Below, in pieces: positions 22,803 to 31,375 of a stretch of DNA of 39,104 nt. Source of the DNA: an uncultured Collinsella sp. (GTDB lineage Bacteria; Actinomycetota; Coriobacteriia; Coriobacteriales; Coriobacteriaceae). Below the pieces are notes generated by a model. That model was given only the letters and a program-made list of their open reading frames with translations, made no database searches and was not told the origin of the DNA. The first letter of the stretch is position 1, and each line of letters starts with the position of its first letter. The position numbers and the translations under genes are program-made. The stretch covers positions 1 through 39,104 of the forward strand of contig CAUFXK010000011.1 of assembly GCA_959596495.1 (NCBI GenBank). Direction: 5' to 3'.

Positions 22803-25133
22803 TTACTTATCCTGTTCGAACGTTTGAGCGGTTGGCGTGGTACGAACCTTAAGCTCTTTGTGCCCAGAGTCCTTCGAAGTCGTGACCTTGTACTCGACCT
22901 TTATGTCTTGTCCAAGAAGCATGTGGACACCGCCCCATGCAACCTTCAAGCCATCGTGCGTCGCTTCGTTCATTTCGATAGAACCGGAGCCCGAAGTCTT
23001 AATGTCCGAAATGCTGCCTCCCGCAGGAGCGTAGAGATAAAGCCTCAGCACCTCATCGTCAATATCCTGGCTAATGCCGTTATGGCCCTGGAAATAACCA
23101 GGCATCTCGGCCTTCTCCTGGGGGGTCATCGTGTTCTTGAGCGAGGTGGTCACTCGATACGTCGTCGAGCCATCGGCATTTTCAACCGAAGAATCGATGG
23201 TGACCCGTTTATCGAGGAACCAATCCATCTTTGAATAGCTGTAGTTGTTCACATAGACGCCCAAGATCGGAGCCTCCGACGTATCGGTTTGGAGGGCGCC
23301 CGATATTCCAAGAGCCTTCGCGGCCTTTTCCTCGTCATCGTTTCTCGAATACATGAGGATGCGACCCTCGGAAGCGCCCTTTTCGATGGCGGCAGCAATC
23401 TTAGTAATATCGCTGGATCCCAGTTCGCCCACGATCTTGTTAAAAGCTGATCCGGCAACCGCCGCAAAAATGGCATCCTGTTCCTCTACCGGGTAATTCC
23501 AATAAATATCGTGCAGCAGCACCTTTGCAGCGTTGCTTCCATCAACGACGGTGCCATCAGGAAGCTGTGTACCGCCTACAATGCCGAGCATATACTGCAA
23601 AAATACCGGATCGACTGCGAATACGCCGTCGATGTCATCTCCGACAATGGCCTTCTGCATATCGCTGGCAAGCTGAGCCGCACGCGGATAATCAGGCGTC
23701 ATCGTAACGTCGCCCATCGTGTATCCGAGCGTGTTGAATCCGGTCAGGCCCCATCCGGTCGTGAACAAGTTTGCCTCTTCATCGGTGATGGGAAGCGGGC
23801 TCAAAGGCTCTTTCATCATGTCGACTTTGACAAAATCGCCCAGTTCGAGCTTACCGTCAGTCACCGACATCACGCCGCGAGAACCGGGGAAACCGCCGCA
23901 GGCGCGGATCTCGACATTGCTCATCGCGAGCACAAGATAATGACGCGTCTGGCCGTTGGCGCCGAGCATCTGGGGAAGGATGGGGGCGACCTTCTCCGCC
24001 GCGTCAACCGCGCCGTTGAGGGTGGCAAAGCCGTCCTTGGCCTTATCGACCAGCTCGGTCACCTGGGAAATATGAGTATCGCCAATGCCCTGGATCTTCT
24101 CATTGGCGCTCTTGAACACCTTCGAGCTGCTGGAAAGCGAATCGGCGACCGCCTGCAGCGCGGACACGTTAATCATGCCGTCCTGGAACAGCTTGCCGGG
24201 CGTGGCCTGCGAAAGGTTGTCGGCCATGGGAACCAGCGCGTTGCTCGAGACATCGGACAGGGCATCAATCATGGTGCGGGCTGCGTTGATGTCACTGCCA
24301 TACACCGGGATAAACGAAGCCGCCGTCCACAGCGGGCTCGAGGTCTCCGCCTTCATGCTGTCGCAAAGCTCATCAATCTTCTTCGCGTCGTCAGGCAGCG
24401 TCGAAAAATCGCCCGACGTGACCTTGTCCTTAAGGCCACCGACAATCTCGACGGCCTCCTTCGCTTCACTCTTTACGGTCTTTGCCGAGTTAAGCAGCAT
24501 AAAGCCGCTTGCGCCAAGCGCAACGAGAAGCACCGCGACTACAGCGGCAATAATGGCGCCGGTGTGACGCTTTTTGCGTTCGCCCTTGCGATGGCGATGA
24601 CGGACCAGACCGTCAGAGGTCGAACTCGACGAAGCGTCGCTACCGTAGTTCAAGCCAAAATCGTAATAATCTTCCTTGGAACCCGAGCCCGCAAACTCGG
24701 CACCGCTATCATCCAGGCGGGCGAACGTGCCAGTCTCGGAGGCACCGGTGTAAATCGTGCCAAGGTTACCCGTAAGCCCCGCGCCACCGGCAGAGGGAGT
24801 ATTGTTGGCGGCCTTGCCGGCATTAACGTTGCCGGCGGCATTTGCGGCGTTGGCAGCACCTGCGTTGTTCGCAGGTACCGAAGGAGCCCCGCTCGGCTGC
24901 GACGCGGAGGTTGCACCGCCCGCAAAGACATTCCCTCTTGCACGGCCGGTCTTTTTCGCCTTTTGAGACTGCTCGTACAGAGCGGTAAACATCGCCGTCT
25001 CGCCCGGGGACACGCGCTTACTGGAACCGCCCTGTCCAGCGCCGCCCGGCGTGCCGGCCTTACCAGCCCCGTTCGGACGCGGCGGAACTGCAGGACGGCC
25101 GTTATCGCTGCCCTTAAAGTGATTACCAGCCAT
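22803..25133 (-). CDS. DUF4012-domain membrane-anchored protein
   Basis: A 776-residue protein. Residues 1 to about 190 are low-complexity and probably cytoplasmic, with a Gly/Ala/Asn-rich stretch (AANAANAAGNVNAGKAANN) and a basic patch (RHRHRKGERKKR). One membrane helix follows at about 192-215. The large extracytoplasmic part contains the DUF4012 hallmark AMSNVEIRACGGFPGSRGVM. Such proteins occur in actinobacteria near envelope polysaccharide genes; the biochemical role is unknown to me. The ATG at 25133 is preferred, with GAGGA upstream; an ATG at 25160 would add nine residues. The coupling to glmM suggests a role in cell-wall or surface-glycan attachment, which is inference. Confidence 0.85.
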   Translation of the reverse strand: MAGNHFKGSDNGRPAVPPRPNGAGKAGTPGGAGQGGSSKRVSPGETAMFTALYEQSQKAKKTGRARGNVFAGGATSASQPSGAPSVPANNAGAANAANAAGNVNAGKAANNTPSAGGAGLTGNLGTIYTGASETGTFARLDDSGAEFAGSGSKEDYYDFGLNYGSDASSSSTSDGLVRHRHRKGERKKRHTGAIIAAVVAVLLVALGASGFMLLNSAKTVKSEAKEAVEIVGGLKDKVTSGDFSTLPDDAKKIDELCDSMKAETSSPLWTAASFIPVYGSDINAARTMIDALSDVSSNALVPMADNLSQATPGKLFQDGMINVSALQAVADSLSSSSKVFKSANEKIQGIGDTHISQVTELVDKAKDGFATLNGAVDAAEKVAPILPQMLGANGQTRHYLVLAMSNVEIRACGGFPGSRGVMSVTDGKLELGDFVKVDMMKEPLSPLPITDEEANLFTTGWGLTGFNTLGYTMGDVTMTPDYPRAAQLASDMQKAIVGDDIDGVFAVDPVFLQYMLGIVGGTQLPDGTVVDGSNAAKVLLHDIYWNYPVEEQDAIFAAVAGSAFNKIVGELGSSDITKIAAAIEKGASEGRILMYSRNDDEEKAAKALGISGALQTDTSEAPILGVYVNNYSYSKMDWFLDKRVTIDSSVENADGSTTYRVTTSLKNTMTPQEKAEMPGYFQGHNGISQDIDDEVLRLYLYAPAGGSISDIKTSGSGSIEMNEATHDGLKVAWGGVHMLLGQDIKVEYKVTTSKDSGHKELKVRTTPTAQTFEQDK

Positions 25134-25282
25134 AAAGAAATCCTCGCAATTGAGTCGCAATGAAAAAATCCATAACGTTACTAGTTTATGGCATTTTGAG
25201 CATCGACAGCTAAACTCCAGACACGGACGTCAATTGGCGAAAATGCGGCACAACACCTTTTCTGTCTTGGCGGCGGCGCCAG

Positions 25283-26305
25283 CTACACCGTGAGGAACAT
25301 CATCACGATGATCATGGCAAAGCCGATAAGGTCGGTCGGCAAAAACACCGTGCCCAGCATAACGGCGCTGGTGATGGTCGCCGAAACCGGCTCCACAGTT
25401 CCGATGAGGCTCGCACGCACCGAGCCGATGTCCTTAACGCCCTGCATATAGAGCATGTAAGCAAAAAACGAGCCGATAACCACGAATACCGCGAGCGCCT
25501 CGACGCCGGCAGCGTCGAGTGCCGGCATATGCGCCCAAGGCTGCACGAAGACGCACGAGACCACGCCCGCCGTGAGCATTGCCGAGCCCGTGACGATGGG
25601 GCTGCCGTATTCGGGCAGGATCTTGGCGGGAATCACCGCCATACACGTGGCGCTGACCGCACACATAAGGCCTGCGACCAGGCCAAGCGGCGATATGCTC
25701 AGACTGGTAGGGTCGCCGCCGGTAGCGATTAAAAAGGTGCCGCCCAGGGCCAACCCAATGCCAACGGCCTCACGCACGCGAGGCATGCGATGGTCGATCA
25801 CGCAGGTGTAGCCCATAATGATGACCAGTTGCAGGCATTGGAGCACCGTCGCGGTTCCGGCATTGGTCAGGCGCACGGCCGAAAGATAACAAAACTGGTT
25901 GAACAGCAGACCAAAGGCGGTAAAGAGCAGCAGCTGCTTGCGATCGGCGGGTGTGGTCCAGAGCTTAATCAGGCGCTCGCGGTCGCGCGTAACAACCACG
26001 GCCATAAAGAGTAGACCGGCGAGAATCTGACGCACGCTCATAAGCCACAAGGTGTCGACGTGGTAGGTATCGAACAGAAAGCTCGCGCTGGTGCCCGAGA
26101 AGCCCCAAAACGAACCGCCCACCAGCGTAGCCAAGACGCCCGTGATCATCTTGCGCGTCGAAGCGCTGTTCAGGCGCTCGCGCCAAGCGCGGCGGGTGCT
26201 ACGGCTGAGCTCATCGGTGCCCTCGGGCACATCAATGTTCGATATATCGGTCATCGGCACCGAAGCCCCTGCGCCTTCGACCTGCTCGACACGCTCTTTG
26301 CTCAT
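25283..26305 (-). CDS. EamA/DMT family transporter
   Basis: A 340-residue inner-membrane protein with ten predicted helices in two EamA repeats. The first begins around ITGVLATLVGGSFWGFSGTSA (residues about 47-67), and the second ends FLPTDLIGFAMIIVMMFLTV. The typical EamA end of repeat, GTVEPVSATITSAVMLGT, is present. The first about 45 residues are hydrophilic and acidic. Members export metabolites, amino acids or drugs; the substrate cannot be read from sequence. The ATG at 26305 (MSKERVEQ) was chosen. A frame extending to 26512 would be Cys/Trp-rich and is probably an untranslated leader. It follows the divergent tRNA-Val. Confidence 0.88.
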   Translation of the reverse strand: MSKERVEQVEGAGASVPMTDISNIDVPEGTDELSRSTRRAWRERLNSASTRKMITGVLATLVGGSFWGFSGTSASFLFDTYHVDTLWLMSVRQILAGLLFMAVVVTRDRERLIKLWTTPADRKQLLLFTAFGLLFNQFCYLSAVRLTNAGTATVLQCLQLVIIMGYTCVIDHRMPRVREAVGIGLALGGTFLIATGGDPTSLSISPLGLVAGLMCAVSATCMAVIPAKILPEYGSPIVTGSAMLTAGVVSCVFVQPWAHMPALDAAGVEALAVFVVIGSFFAYMLYMQGVKDIGSVRASLIGTVEPVSATITSAVMLGTVFLPTDLIGFAMIIVMMFLTV

Positions 26306-26470
26306 TCCATTCCCTCGAAGCAGCCTGGAAACAATTCGGCTTACCTTACCACGGCGAAGGCACCAGCCGAAGGCTTGTCCGCTTATCGGTAGGACAATTC
26401 CGCAGACGTCTTTCCATAGCTCGATACCGCAATGGCCTTGCATTATGCGACAGTCAAATCGCGGCAGCAG
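26306..26470 (-). other. Structured leader upstream of the EamA gene (candidate regulatory RNA)
   Basis: On the minus strand the leader holds TTGTCC...GGACAA (26397-26392 with 26380-26375) and a small AGCC-TTC-GGCT hairpin (26375-26365). A later AGCCGA could instead pair with the TCGGCT of that hairpin, so two folds are mutually exclusive. No known riboswitch class was recognised. Confidence 0.3.
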
Positions 26471-26536
26471 GCTCTTTTGAAATGGATATGACAAAGCCCC
26501 CGAATTCCACAATGTAAGCGATTTTTAAAAATGTTC

Positions 26537-26565
26537 TTGCCACCGAGTTCAGGCTCCGTTATATT
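26537..26565 (+). promoter_or_regulatory. Promoter of tRNA-Val
   Basis: TTGCCA at 26537-26542, a 17-base spacer, then TATATT at 26560-26565. This is about 30 bases before the mature tRNA 5' end, the right distance for a short 5' leader. Confidence 0.8.
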
Positions 26566-26594
26566 ATCCCTTGCGCGCTTGCGCACCCTTGATC

Positions 26595-26669
26595 GGGCGT
26601 TTAGCTCAGGGGGAGAGCGCTTCCCTGACACGGAAGAGGTCAGAAGTTCAAATCTTCTAACGCCCACCA
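26595..26669 (+). tRNA. tRNA-Val (anticodon GAC)
   Basis: A 75-nt cloverleaf including an encoded CCA. The acceptor GGGCGTT pairs with AACGCCC, the D-arm contains TAGCTCAGGGGGAGAGC, the anticodon stem CTTCC/GGAAG encloses loop CTGACAC with anticodon GAC, and the T-arm has GTTCAAATC. The discriminator is A. The mature 3' CCA is at 26667-26669. Confidence 0.97.
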
Positions 26670-26677
26670 AATGTTCG

Positions 26678-26717
26678 CAGCTCAGAGGCTATGTCCTCTG
26701 GGCTGTTTTGTTTTTTG
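26678..26717 (+). terminator. Rho-independent terminator of tRNA-Val
   Basis: CAGCTCAGAGG pairs with CCTCTGGGCTG (one G-U pair) across a six-base loop and is followed by a long T-rich tract (TTTTGTTTTTT). Confidence 0.92.
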
Positions 26718-27004
26718 TCGCTAAATCCGCTGGCAGTTCCAACCGTCATCGCAACGTAACATCAATTCACCTGACGAATGGCAGCCAAATATATTCAATA
26801 CCCCAACATCAACAATAGCCAGGCACAAAACTGCGCCGCAAGCTGCTCCAACCGCCCAACTGGTCAAAAGCCGACCATCTACTTGCCAATTTATCTAACG
26901 GCGTAACCAAGCAGTCCGCGCCGCAACTTCTCAACAAAACGCCGCGATGTCTGCGCCCTGCGGTATCCTTGAGCCACTCGCACCTGCAGCACCAAGGAGC
27001 CGCC
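26718..27004. other. Intergenic region with no recognised gene
   Basis: Nothing clear is seen except TATCCT near 26967, a possible -10 box for the following gene, and its ribosome-binding site AAGGAG just before 27005. Minus-strand frames here are shadows. Confidence 0.4.
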
Positions 27005-27691
27005 ATGCGCACCGAGCTCGATGTCCCCTTTTCGCACAAAGAAGAAGCCAAGGCGCTGGGCGCCAAATGGGACCGGACCAAGAAGATCTGGTATGTACCC
27101 AGCGGCGTCAACCCCGAGCCTTTTGCCGAGTGGCTGCCCGGTGTTGACCGATCCGACCCCTCAGCGCCGTATATATATCTAGTACTGGGCAAGCGCGAGT
27201 GCTGGAAGTGTCACAAAGAGACCTCGGTCGCGGCCTTCGGCATTCCCTATCGAACCGATGACGACAAGGGCATCGCCATCGCGCACGCGCCCAACGAAGC
27301 CGGGCACATTACCATCGACACGGCCAACGCCAACGCACTCGCCATCGTGCCCGCTCTTGGCTGCGTGCCGGGCGAGATCCGCGACTATCTTTCTAAGCGC
27401 TGCGGCTACAAGCCCGTAGGCGCGCGAGCCTCCAAAGCCCCGTCGCTCGGCAACACGTGCACCAGTTGCGACGCGCTGCAAGGCAGCCGCTATCTGTTCG
27501 AGGAGCCCTCGTCCCCGTTTGCCCTCACTGCCATCAACAAGCTGCCGGCACTGGAGTTTGTACGCGTCGAAGTTGCCGGCGTCTTTGGCGTCCCGGCCAC
27601 GCGCACCGACTTTGACCAGGCGCTCTTTACCTGGGCACGCGACCATCACGCCAAGTTCCACAAGCAGCTCGGTGAGGGGGTTTATTTATAG
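27005..27691 (+). CDS. DUF5710-domain protein of unknown function
   Basis: A 228-residue protein. The N-terminus (residues 1-40, LDVPFSHKEEAKALGAKWDR) is a DUF5710 domain, a short module often found on DNA-processing or plasmid-type proteins (for example at the end of TraC-like primases). The rest holds two cysteine pairs, CWKC (about 64-67) and CTSC (about 151-154), that may bind zinc. No catalytic motif is seen. The ATG at 27005 has AAGGAG five bases upstream; a start at 26969 lacks one. It is convergent with the restriction endonuclease gene, and I cannot say whether it takes part in that system. Confidence 0.7.
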   Translation: MRTELDVPFSHKEEAKALGAKWDRTKKIWYVPSGVNPEPFAEWLPGVDRSDPSAPYIYLVLGKRECWKCHKETSVAAFGIPYRTDDDKGIAIAHAPNEAGHITIDTANANALAIVPALGCVPGEIRDYLSKRCGYKPVGARASKAPSLGNTCTSCDALQGSRYLFEEPSSPFALTAINKLPALEFVRVEVAGVFGVPATRTDFDQALFTWARDHHAKFHKQLGEGVYL

Positions 27692-27747
27692 AGATGACAT
27701 CGAGGCATTGAGGAGCAGGAGCTCGATCGTTAAACAATCCCAAAACG

Positions 27748-29253
27748 CTACAGCCCCAGAATGTGCTCCAGATAGCCCTTGTTGAACCAGAACGATTGCT
27801 TCGTCATCCAGCGCCCGTCGGGCAGTTCGCAAGCATTCCTTGCGATGTCACCAATCTCTGTTCCATCGGCAAACTTGTAAGCCGCTTTTGACGTATGCGG
27901 GCGAACGTGAACAATTGGGTTGTCCGCCATACCGGGCAGATTGTTAGTCACTTTGAGCTTTCCGCTCGCATCCCAATACGGATTGAGCTCAACGCCCTCA
28001 CGTATTACCTTTCGCGTCTCATCCCAACAAGCTTTCGCAGGACCTTCGATTTCGTTTTCTCCCATCGCCCAGAACAAACAACGGTCGAGACGCAGCACGC
28101 CATCGTGGTCCTCGCGAAACACAACGAAGAAGAAGCGATTGGTCTCAAGGCACGCATGAAAAGGCGACGTTTCCCAGTCTTCCTCAATCAAACGCTTGAA
28201 CTCAAACGGCGGGAACGACATAGCCTGCTCGATGTGCCCCCTGTTGTTAACTCGAACGGTTCGGACGGAAATGCCTGCCTTGACGAATTCCTCGGCAGCA
28301 TTGTTTTTGATTCCGAGCATACGATAGACGAGCGTTGTCCATTGCGCCTTATTGCCCGTGTACGCTAGTCCATACTGTTCGGCAATTTGGCGATCGGTCT
28401 CACCGTAATGACGCTCGATAAGTCCAGTTACGTAACTTTCGAAATCAATGGACTCATCGCCAGCTTGAACGATACTCTCGCCAACGCGCGGGGCACCGAG
28501 CACGTAGGTATGAAGCACATAGTCCATATACGAGCGCTTGAGGGAAAAGGCGCGACGCTTTGCGCGATGGCGCTCAATCTCACCCGTATCGGTATTGAAG
28601 TACTCGTAATATTGGTCAACCCACATCGTCGCTTCAGTTGCGCCCTTTGTGCAGGCACCCAAGTAGGTGGTCATCCCTTCCGATAGCTCGTCCGCGCGAC
28701 CATCCTGAATGTACGAAATGATCTTTTCGTAGTCGGCGCGAATGATCTTCATATCCTCTTCGGGCAGGCGAACCATGACCGCGCGCTCAATGCGTTGGTC
28801 GTATTTATCGATGGAACGATCTCGACCGTAATAAATCAACAAGATATTGCTGAGCTTGGTCTTAAGGTGCGAATTGTCATAGTCGAGCGAAACGGGACGG
28901 TCGTAGGGAATCATCGTCAAGACAAGACGTTCGCCGGCAGATTTTCGACCGTCTTTAAGTACGTCAAAACACGTTGCCTTAAGCTCGACGCCCGCCTCGG
29001 GAAAGTCCGGCCGATCATCGCTGTTGGCCTTGTAGCCAAAGTAACGCTCCTCAATCAGGGTTCCCATACCGCCCTTGTACTTCTTGGATCCAAAGTCCTT
29101 AGGCGCGCTCTCCCCCTCCGGCGCAATGCCAAGCTCGAGAATATCGCGAAACGTCATCCCGTCGAGATTGGCAGCATACCGCTCGATGCTAGAGGGGTCA
29201 GAAAAATCAGTATCGTCAAGCATGCGCTTGAAATCGAGGTGCTTCTTGGACAT
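27748..29253 (-). CDS. Sau3AI/MutH-family type II restriction endonuclease
   Basis: A 501-residue nuclease. The catalytic pattern of the MutH/Sau3AI fold is present as D83...E90-L-K92 (RPDFPEAGVELKAT), with the same spacing as D70/E77/K79 of E. coli MutH. Sau3AI cuts before GATC and has about 490 residues, matching this length, with an N-terminal catalytic and a C-terminal MutH-like domain. I chose ATG 29253 (MSKKHLDFK), with GGAGGT five bases upstream; the frame extends 202 codons further over the methyltransferase and is rejected. It is divergent from a cytosine-C5 methyltransferase, the usual restriction-modification arrangement. GATC specificity is inferred from the family. Confidence 0.85.
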   Translation of the reverse strand: MSKKHLDFKRMLDDTDFSDPSSIERYAANLDGMTFRDILELGIAPEGESAPKDFGSKKYKGGMGTLIEERYFGYKANSDDRPDFPEAGVELKATCFDVLKDGRKSAGERLVLTMIPYDRPVSLDYDNSHLKTKLSNILLIYYGRDRSIDKYDQRIERAVMVRLPEEDMKIIRADYEKIISYIQDGRADELSEGMTTYLGACTKGATEATMWVDQYYEYFNTDTGEIERHRAKRRAFSLKRSYMDYVLHTYVLGAPRVGESIVQAGDESIDFESYVTGLIERHYGETDRQIAEQYGLAYTGNKAQWTTLVYRMLGIKNNAAEEFVKAGISVRTVRVNNRGHIEQAMSFPPFEFKRLIEEDWETSPFHACLETNRFFFVVFREDHDGVLRLDRCLFWAMGENEIEGPAKACWDETRKVIREGVELNPYWDASGKLKVTNNLPGMADNPIVHVRPHTSKAAYKFADGTEIGDIARNACELPDGRWMTKQSFWFNKGYLEHILGL

Positions 29254-29325
29254 AGGGTACCTCCGAACGTCGCAGTTAACCTCATGGTAGTTCAGGGCAG
29301 CATATTCCTCCATGAAATTGAGGTC

Positions 29326-29354
29326 TTGATCTTGTCCGCTCGATCGGCTATTGT
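29326..29354 (+). promoter_or_regulatory. Predicted methyltransferase promoter containing GATC sites
   Basis: TTGATC at 29326-29331, a 17-base spacer, and TATTGT at 29349-29354, about 41 bases before the GTG start. GATC occurs inside the -35 box (29328-29331) and in the spacer (29342-29345), so methylation at the expected recognition site could tune this promoter. Confidence 0.6.
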
Positions 29355-29394
29355 TGTGAGCACCATAAACGGACACAGCAGCGATTGGAGAAAC

Positions 29395-30657
29395 GTGTCT
29401 GAGATTAACATTGCCGAGCTTTTTGCGGGCGTCGGCGGATTTCGTCTGGGTCTTGAAGGCTATGCCGACCCGCGTCATCCCGAGTTTTACATGAAGCCCG
29501 CTGGCCCCTTCCATACCATTTGGGCAAACCAGTGGGAACCGCCCGGAACCAAAACTCGCCAGTTCGCGGCACGTTGCTATATGGACCGCTTTGGCGAAGA
29601 TTCCGTTGTCAACGAAGATATCAATAAGGTCTTGGATCAGGTTGAAGCCGGCAAAATTAAAATCCCCGACGTGCAAATGGTCGTCGGTGGCTTCCCTTGC
29701 CAGGACTACTCTGTTGCACGCCCGCTCAATCAGGCGCACGGCATCGAGGGCAAGAAGGGTGTCCTTTGGTGGGACATCTATCACTTCCTCGAAATGAAGA
29801 AGCCCAAGTTCGGTCTCTTTGAGAACGTCGACCGCCTGCTCAAGTCGCCCGCGTCTCAACGCGGTCGCGACTTCGCCATCATCCTAAGCTGTCTTGCCGA
29901 CCTCGACTACACGGTCGAATGGCGCGTGGTCAACTCTGCCGAATACGGTTTCCCCCAGCGTCGCAAGCGTGTTTATATCTTTTGCGAAAAGGGCGCTGGC
30001 AAGGTTGATCTCGTTGATCGCATGCACAACGGCGTCATGGCTAAAGCCTTCCCCGCCATCTATCCCGACGAGATGTCCGAACTCGACGTTTTACCCGACC
30101 CCTACGAGAACTCAACTCGTTTTGGCATCGGCCAAAAGACCTCTCAATTCAAGAATGCTGGCGTCATGCAGGGCTGTCATGTTCTGACCTGCGACTTTGC
30201 CGAGGACTATCACGGTGAGCGCCGCGTGCTTGGCGACGTGCTTGTCGACGTGGCTGATGTCCCGGATCAGTTCTACATCTCCGACGAAAAGCTTCCCGAC
30301 TGGCGCTACCTTAAGGGCAGCAAGCGCGAAGAACGCACTAACAAAAAGACAGGCTTTACGTACACGTATTCCGAGGGAGCCATGAGCTTCCCGGATGCCA
30401 CCGACAAGCCGAGCCGCACCATCCTCACAGGAGAAGGCGGCACGGGAGCGAGCCGCTTCAAGCACGTCATCGAATGTCCCGATGGCCGTTTCCGCCGTCT
30501 TGTTCCCGACGAGCTCGATCAGCTTCAGGGATTCCCGAAAGGCTGGACCGATACGGGCATGACTGACGGCCATCGAGCCTTCTGCATGGGCAACGCACTC
30601 GTCACCGGCGTGCCCCATCGCATTGGCGAAGCCATGGTCGAAGTGTACGGCCTCTAA
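29395..30657 (+). CDS. DNA cytosine-C5 methyltransferase (Sau3AI-type, probably GATC)
   Basis: A 420-residue m5C methyltransferase that protects the host from the adjacent endonuclease. Motifs in order: I IAELFAGVGGFRLGLE (6-21, AdoMet binding), IV GGFPCQDYS with catalytic Cys102, VI ENVDRLL (143-149), VIII QRRKRVYIF (188-196), and the terminal IX/X region RLVPDELDQLQGFPKGW ... FCMGNALV. The variable target-recognition region lies about residues 220-350. The GTG at 29395 (VSEINIAELF) is preceded by GGAG; a frame opening at 28795 lies over the endonuclease and is rejected. Target GATC is inferred from the partner. Confidence 0.92.
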   Translation: MSEINIAELFAGVGGFRLGLEGYADPRHPEFYMKPAGPFHTIWANQWEPPGTKTRQFAARCYMDRFGEDSVVNEDINKVLDQVEAGKIKIPDVQMVVGGFPCQDYSVARPLNQAHGIEGKKGVLWWDIYHFLEMKKPKFGLFENVDRLLKSPASQRGRDFAIILSCLADLDYTVEWRVVNSAEYGFPQRRKRVYIFCEKGAGKVDLVDRMHNGVMAKAFPAIYPDEMSELDVLPDPYENSTRFGIGQKTSQFKNAGVMQGCHVLTCDFAEDYHGERRVLGDVLVDVADVPDQFYISDEKLPDWRYLKGSKREERTNKKTGFTYTYSEGAMSFPDATDKPSRTILTGEGGTGASRFKHVIECPDGRFRRLVPDELDQLQGFPKGWTDTGMTDGHRAFCMGNALVTGVPHRIGEAMVEVYGL

Positions 30658-30668
30658 GGCAAGCGATC

Positions 30669-30704
30669 CGGAGCCGGCAGTTCACGCTGTCGACTCCGTT
30701 TTTT
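30669..30704 (+). terminator. Rho-independent terminator after the methyltransferase
   Basis: CGGAGCCGGCAG pairs imperfectly with CTGTCGACTCCG around a six-base loop and is followed by six T. Confidence 0.8.
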
Positions 30705-30783
30705 CCATCCCGCTCCCCTGTATACTGATGTAGCACGTGTTTCATCCGGGCCTGTTGGGCCGGGTCGTTCATGGGAGGTTTTT

Positions 30784-31275
30784 GTGGCTGCTTCGAATCC
30801 GCCTAAGGGGAGCGTTTCTTCTTCGTCCATCAAGCCGGTTACGCGCAAGGCCGTGCGTTGCCAGCGCGAGGTCGCTTGGCTTGTCACGCAGGCGGCGGGC
30901 AGGCTTGTGGCGACCACTCAGGACGTCAATGCGCCTACGCCGAGCTTTGTGTTAGCGGCGGCGCTGGATTTTGTGCGCCAATTGGAGCTTGCCGCACAGG
31001 ATGCCAGCGGCCACCTCGACTACCAGAATGTTATGGCGCCCGACCTGCAAACGTTCTGCCACATGGCCAAGTTGCCCGCCGCGCCCAATGCGCTTTCGGA
31101 CGTAGGCTACATGTTTACGCTATCGGGCGCGGACCTTATCCGTGACATCTATGCATACTGCAGTGAGCTCGCCGAGCGTCACGTCTTTGGCACGGCTGAA
31201 GTCAAACCGGGAAATGTCATCAAGCTGGTTCTTAGGCTGTTCTTGATGGACGGGTTCGGGGCCATGCCGGCGTAA
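30784..31275 (+). CDS. Small protein of unknown function
   Basis: A 163-residue protein that I do not recognise. It begins at GTG 30784 with GGGAGG six bases upstream, and TATACT at 30721-30726 is a likely -10 box. The first 20 residues are Ser/Pro/Lys-rich. The rest looks like a compact, mostly helical soluble protein (REVAWLVTQAAGRLVATTQD, LAAALDFVRQLELAAQDASG) with no signal peptide and no membrane helix. The coding pattern matches its neighbours, so it is probably real. No link to the restriction-modification pair can be shown, since a terminator separates them. Confidence 0.65.
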   Translation: MAASNPPKGSVSSSSIKPVTRKAVRCQREVAWLVTQAAGRLVATTQDVNAPTPSFVLAAALDFVRQLELAAQDASGHLDYQNVMAPDLQTFCHMAKLPAAPNALSDVGYMFTLSGADLIRDIYAYCSELAERHVFGTAEVKPGNVIKLVLRLFLMDGFGAMPA

Positions 31276-31321
31276 GCCGAGTCTTTAGCATCACCGTCGA
31301 CTGAGCAACAACCGCTTTACC

Positions 31322-31370
31322 TTAGTGGGCGCCAATTGAGGGTCAATTATTGGGTTGCCTCGTCCACTAA
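31322..31370. repeat. Inverted repeat between convergent genes
   Basis: TTAGTGG (31322-31328) pairs with CCACTAA (31364-31370), and ATTGA-GGG-TCAAT forms an inner hairpin. There is no T-tract; it may help end transcription from either side. Confidence 0.35.
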
Positions 31371-31375
31371 CGCAT

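Noticed and set aside
28795..29394. 200-codon N-terminal extension of the methyltransferase
   Set aside because: It overlaps the endonuclease gene antisense, and methyltransferase motif I begins six residues after the GTG at 29395.
29254..29859. 202-codon N-terminal extension of the endonuclease
   Set aside because: It overlaps the methyltransferase antisense; the ATG at 29253 has a clear GGAGGT and the protein then has Sau3AI length.
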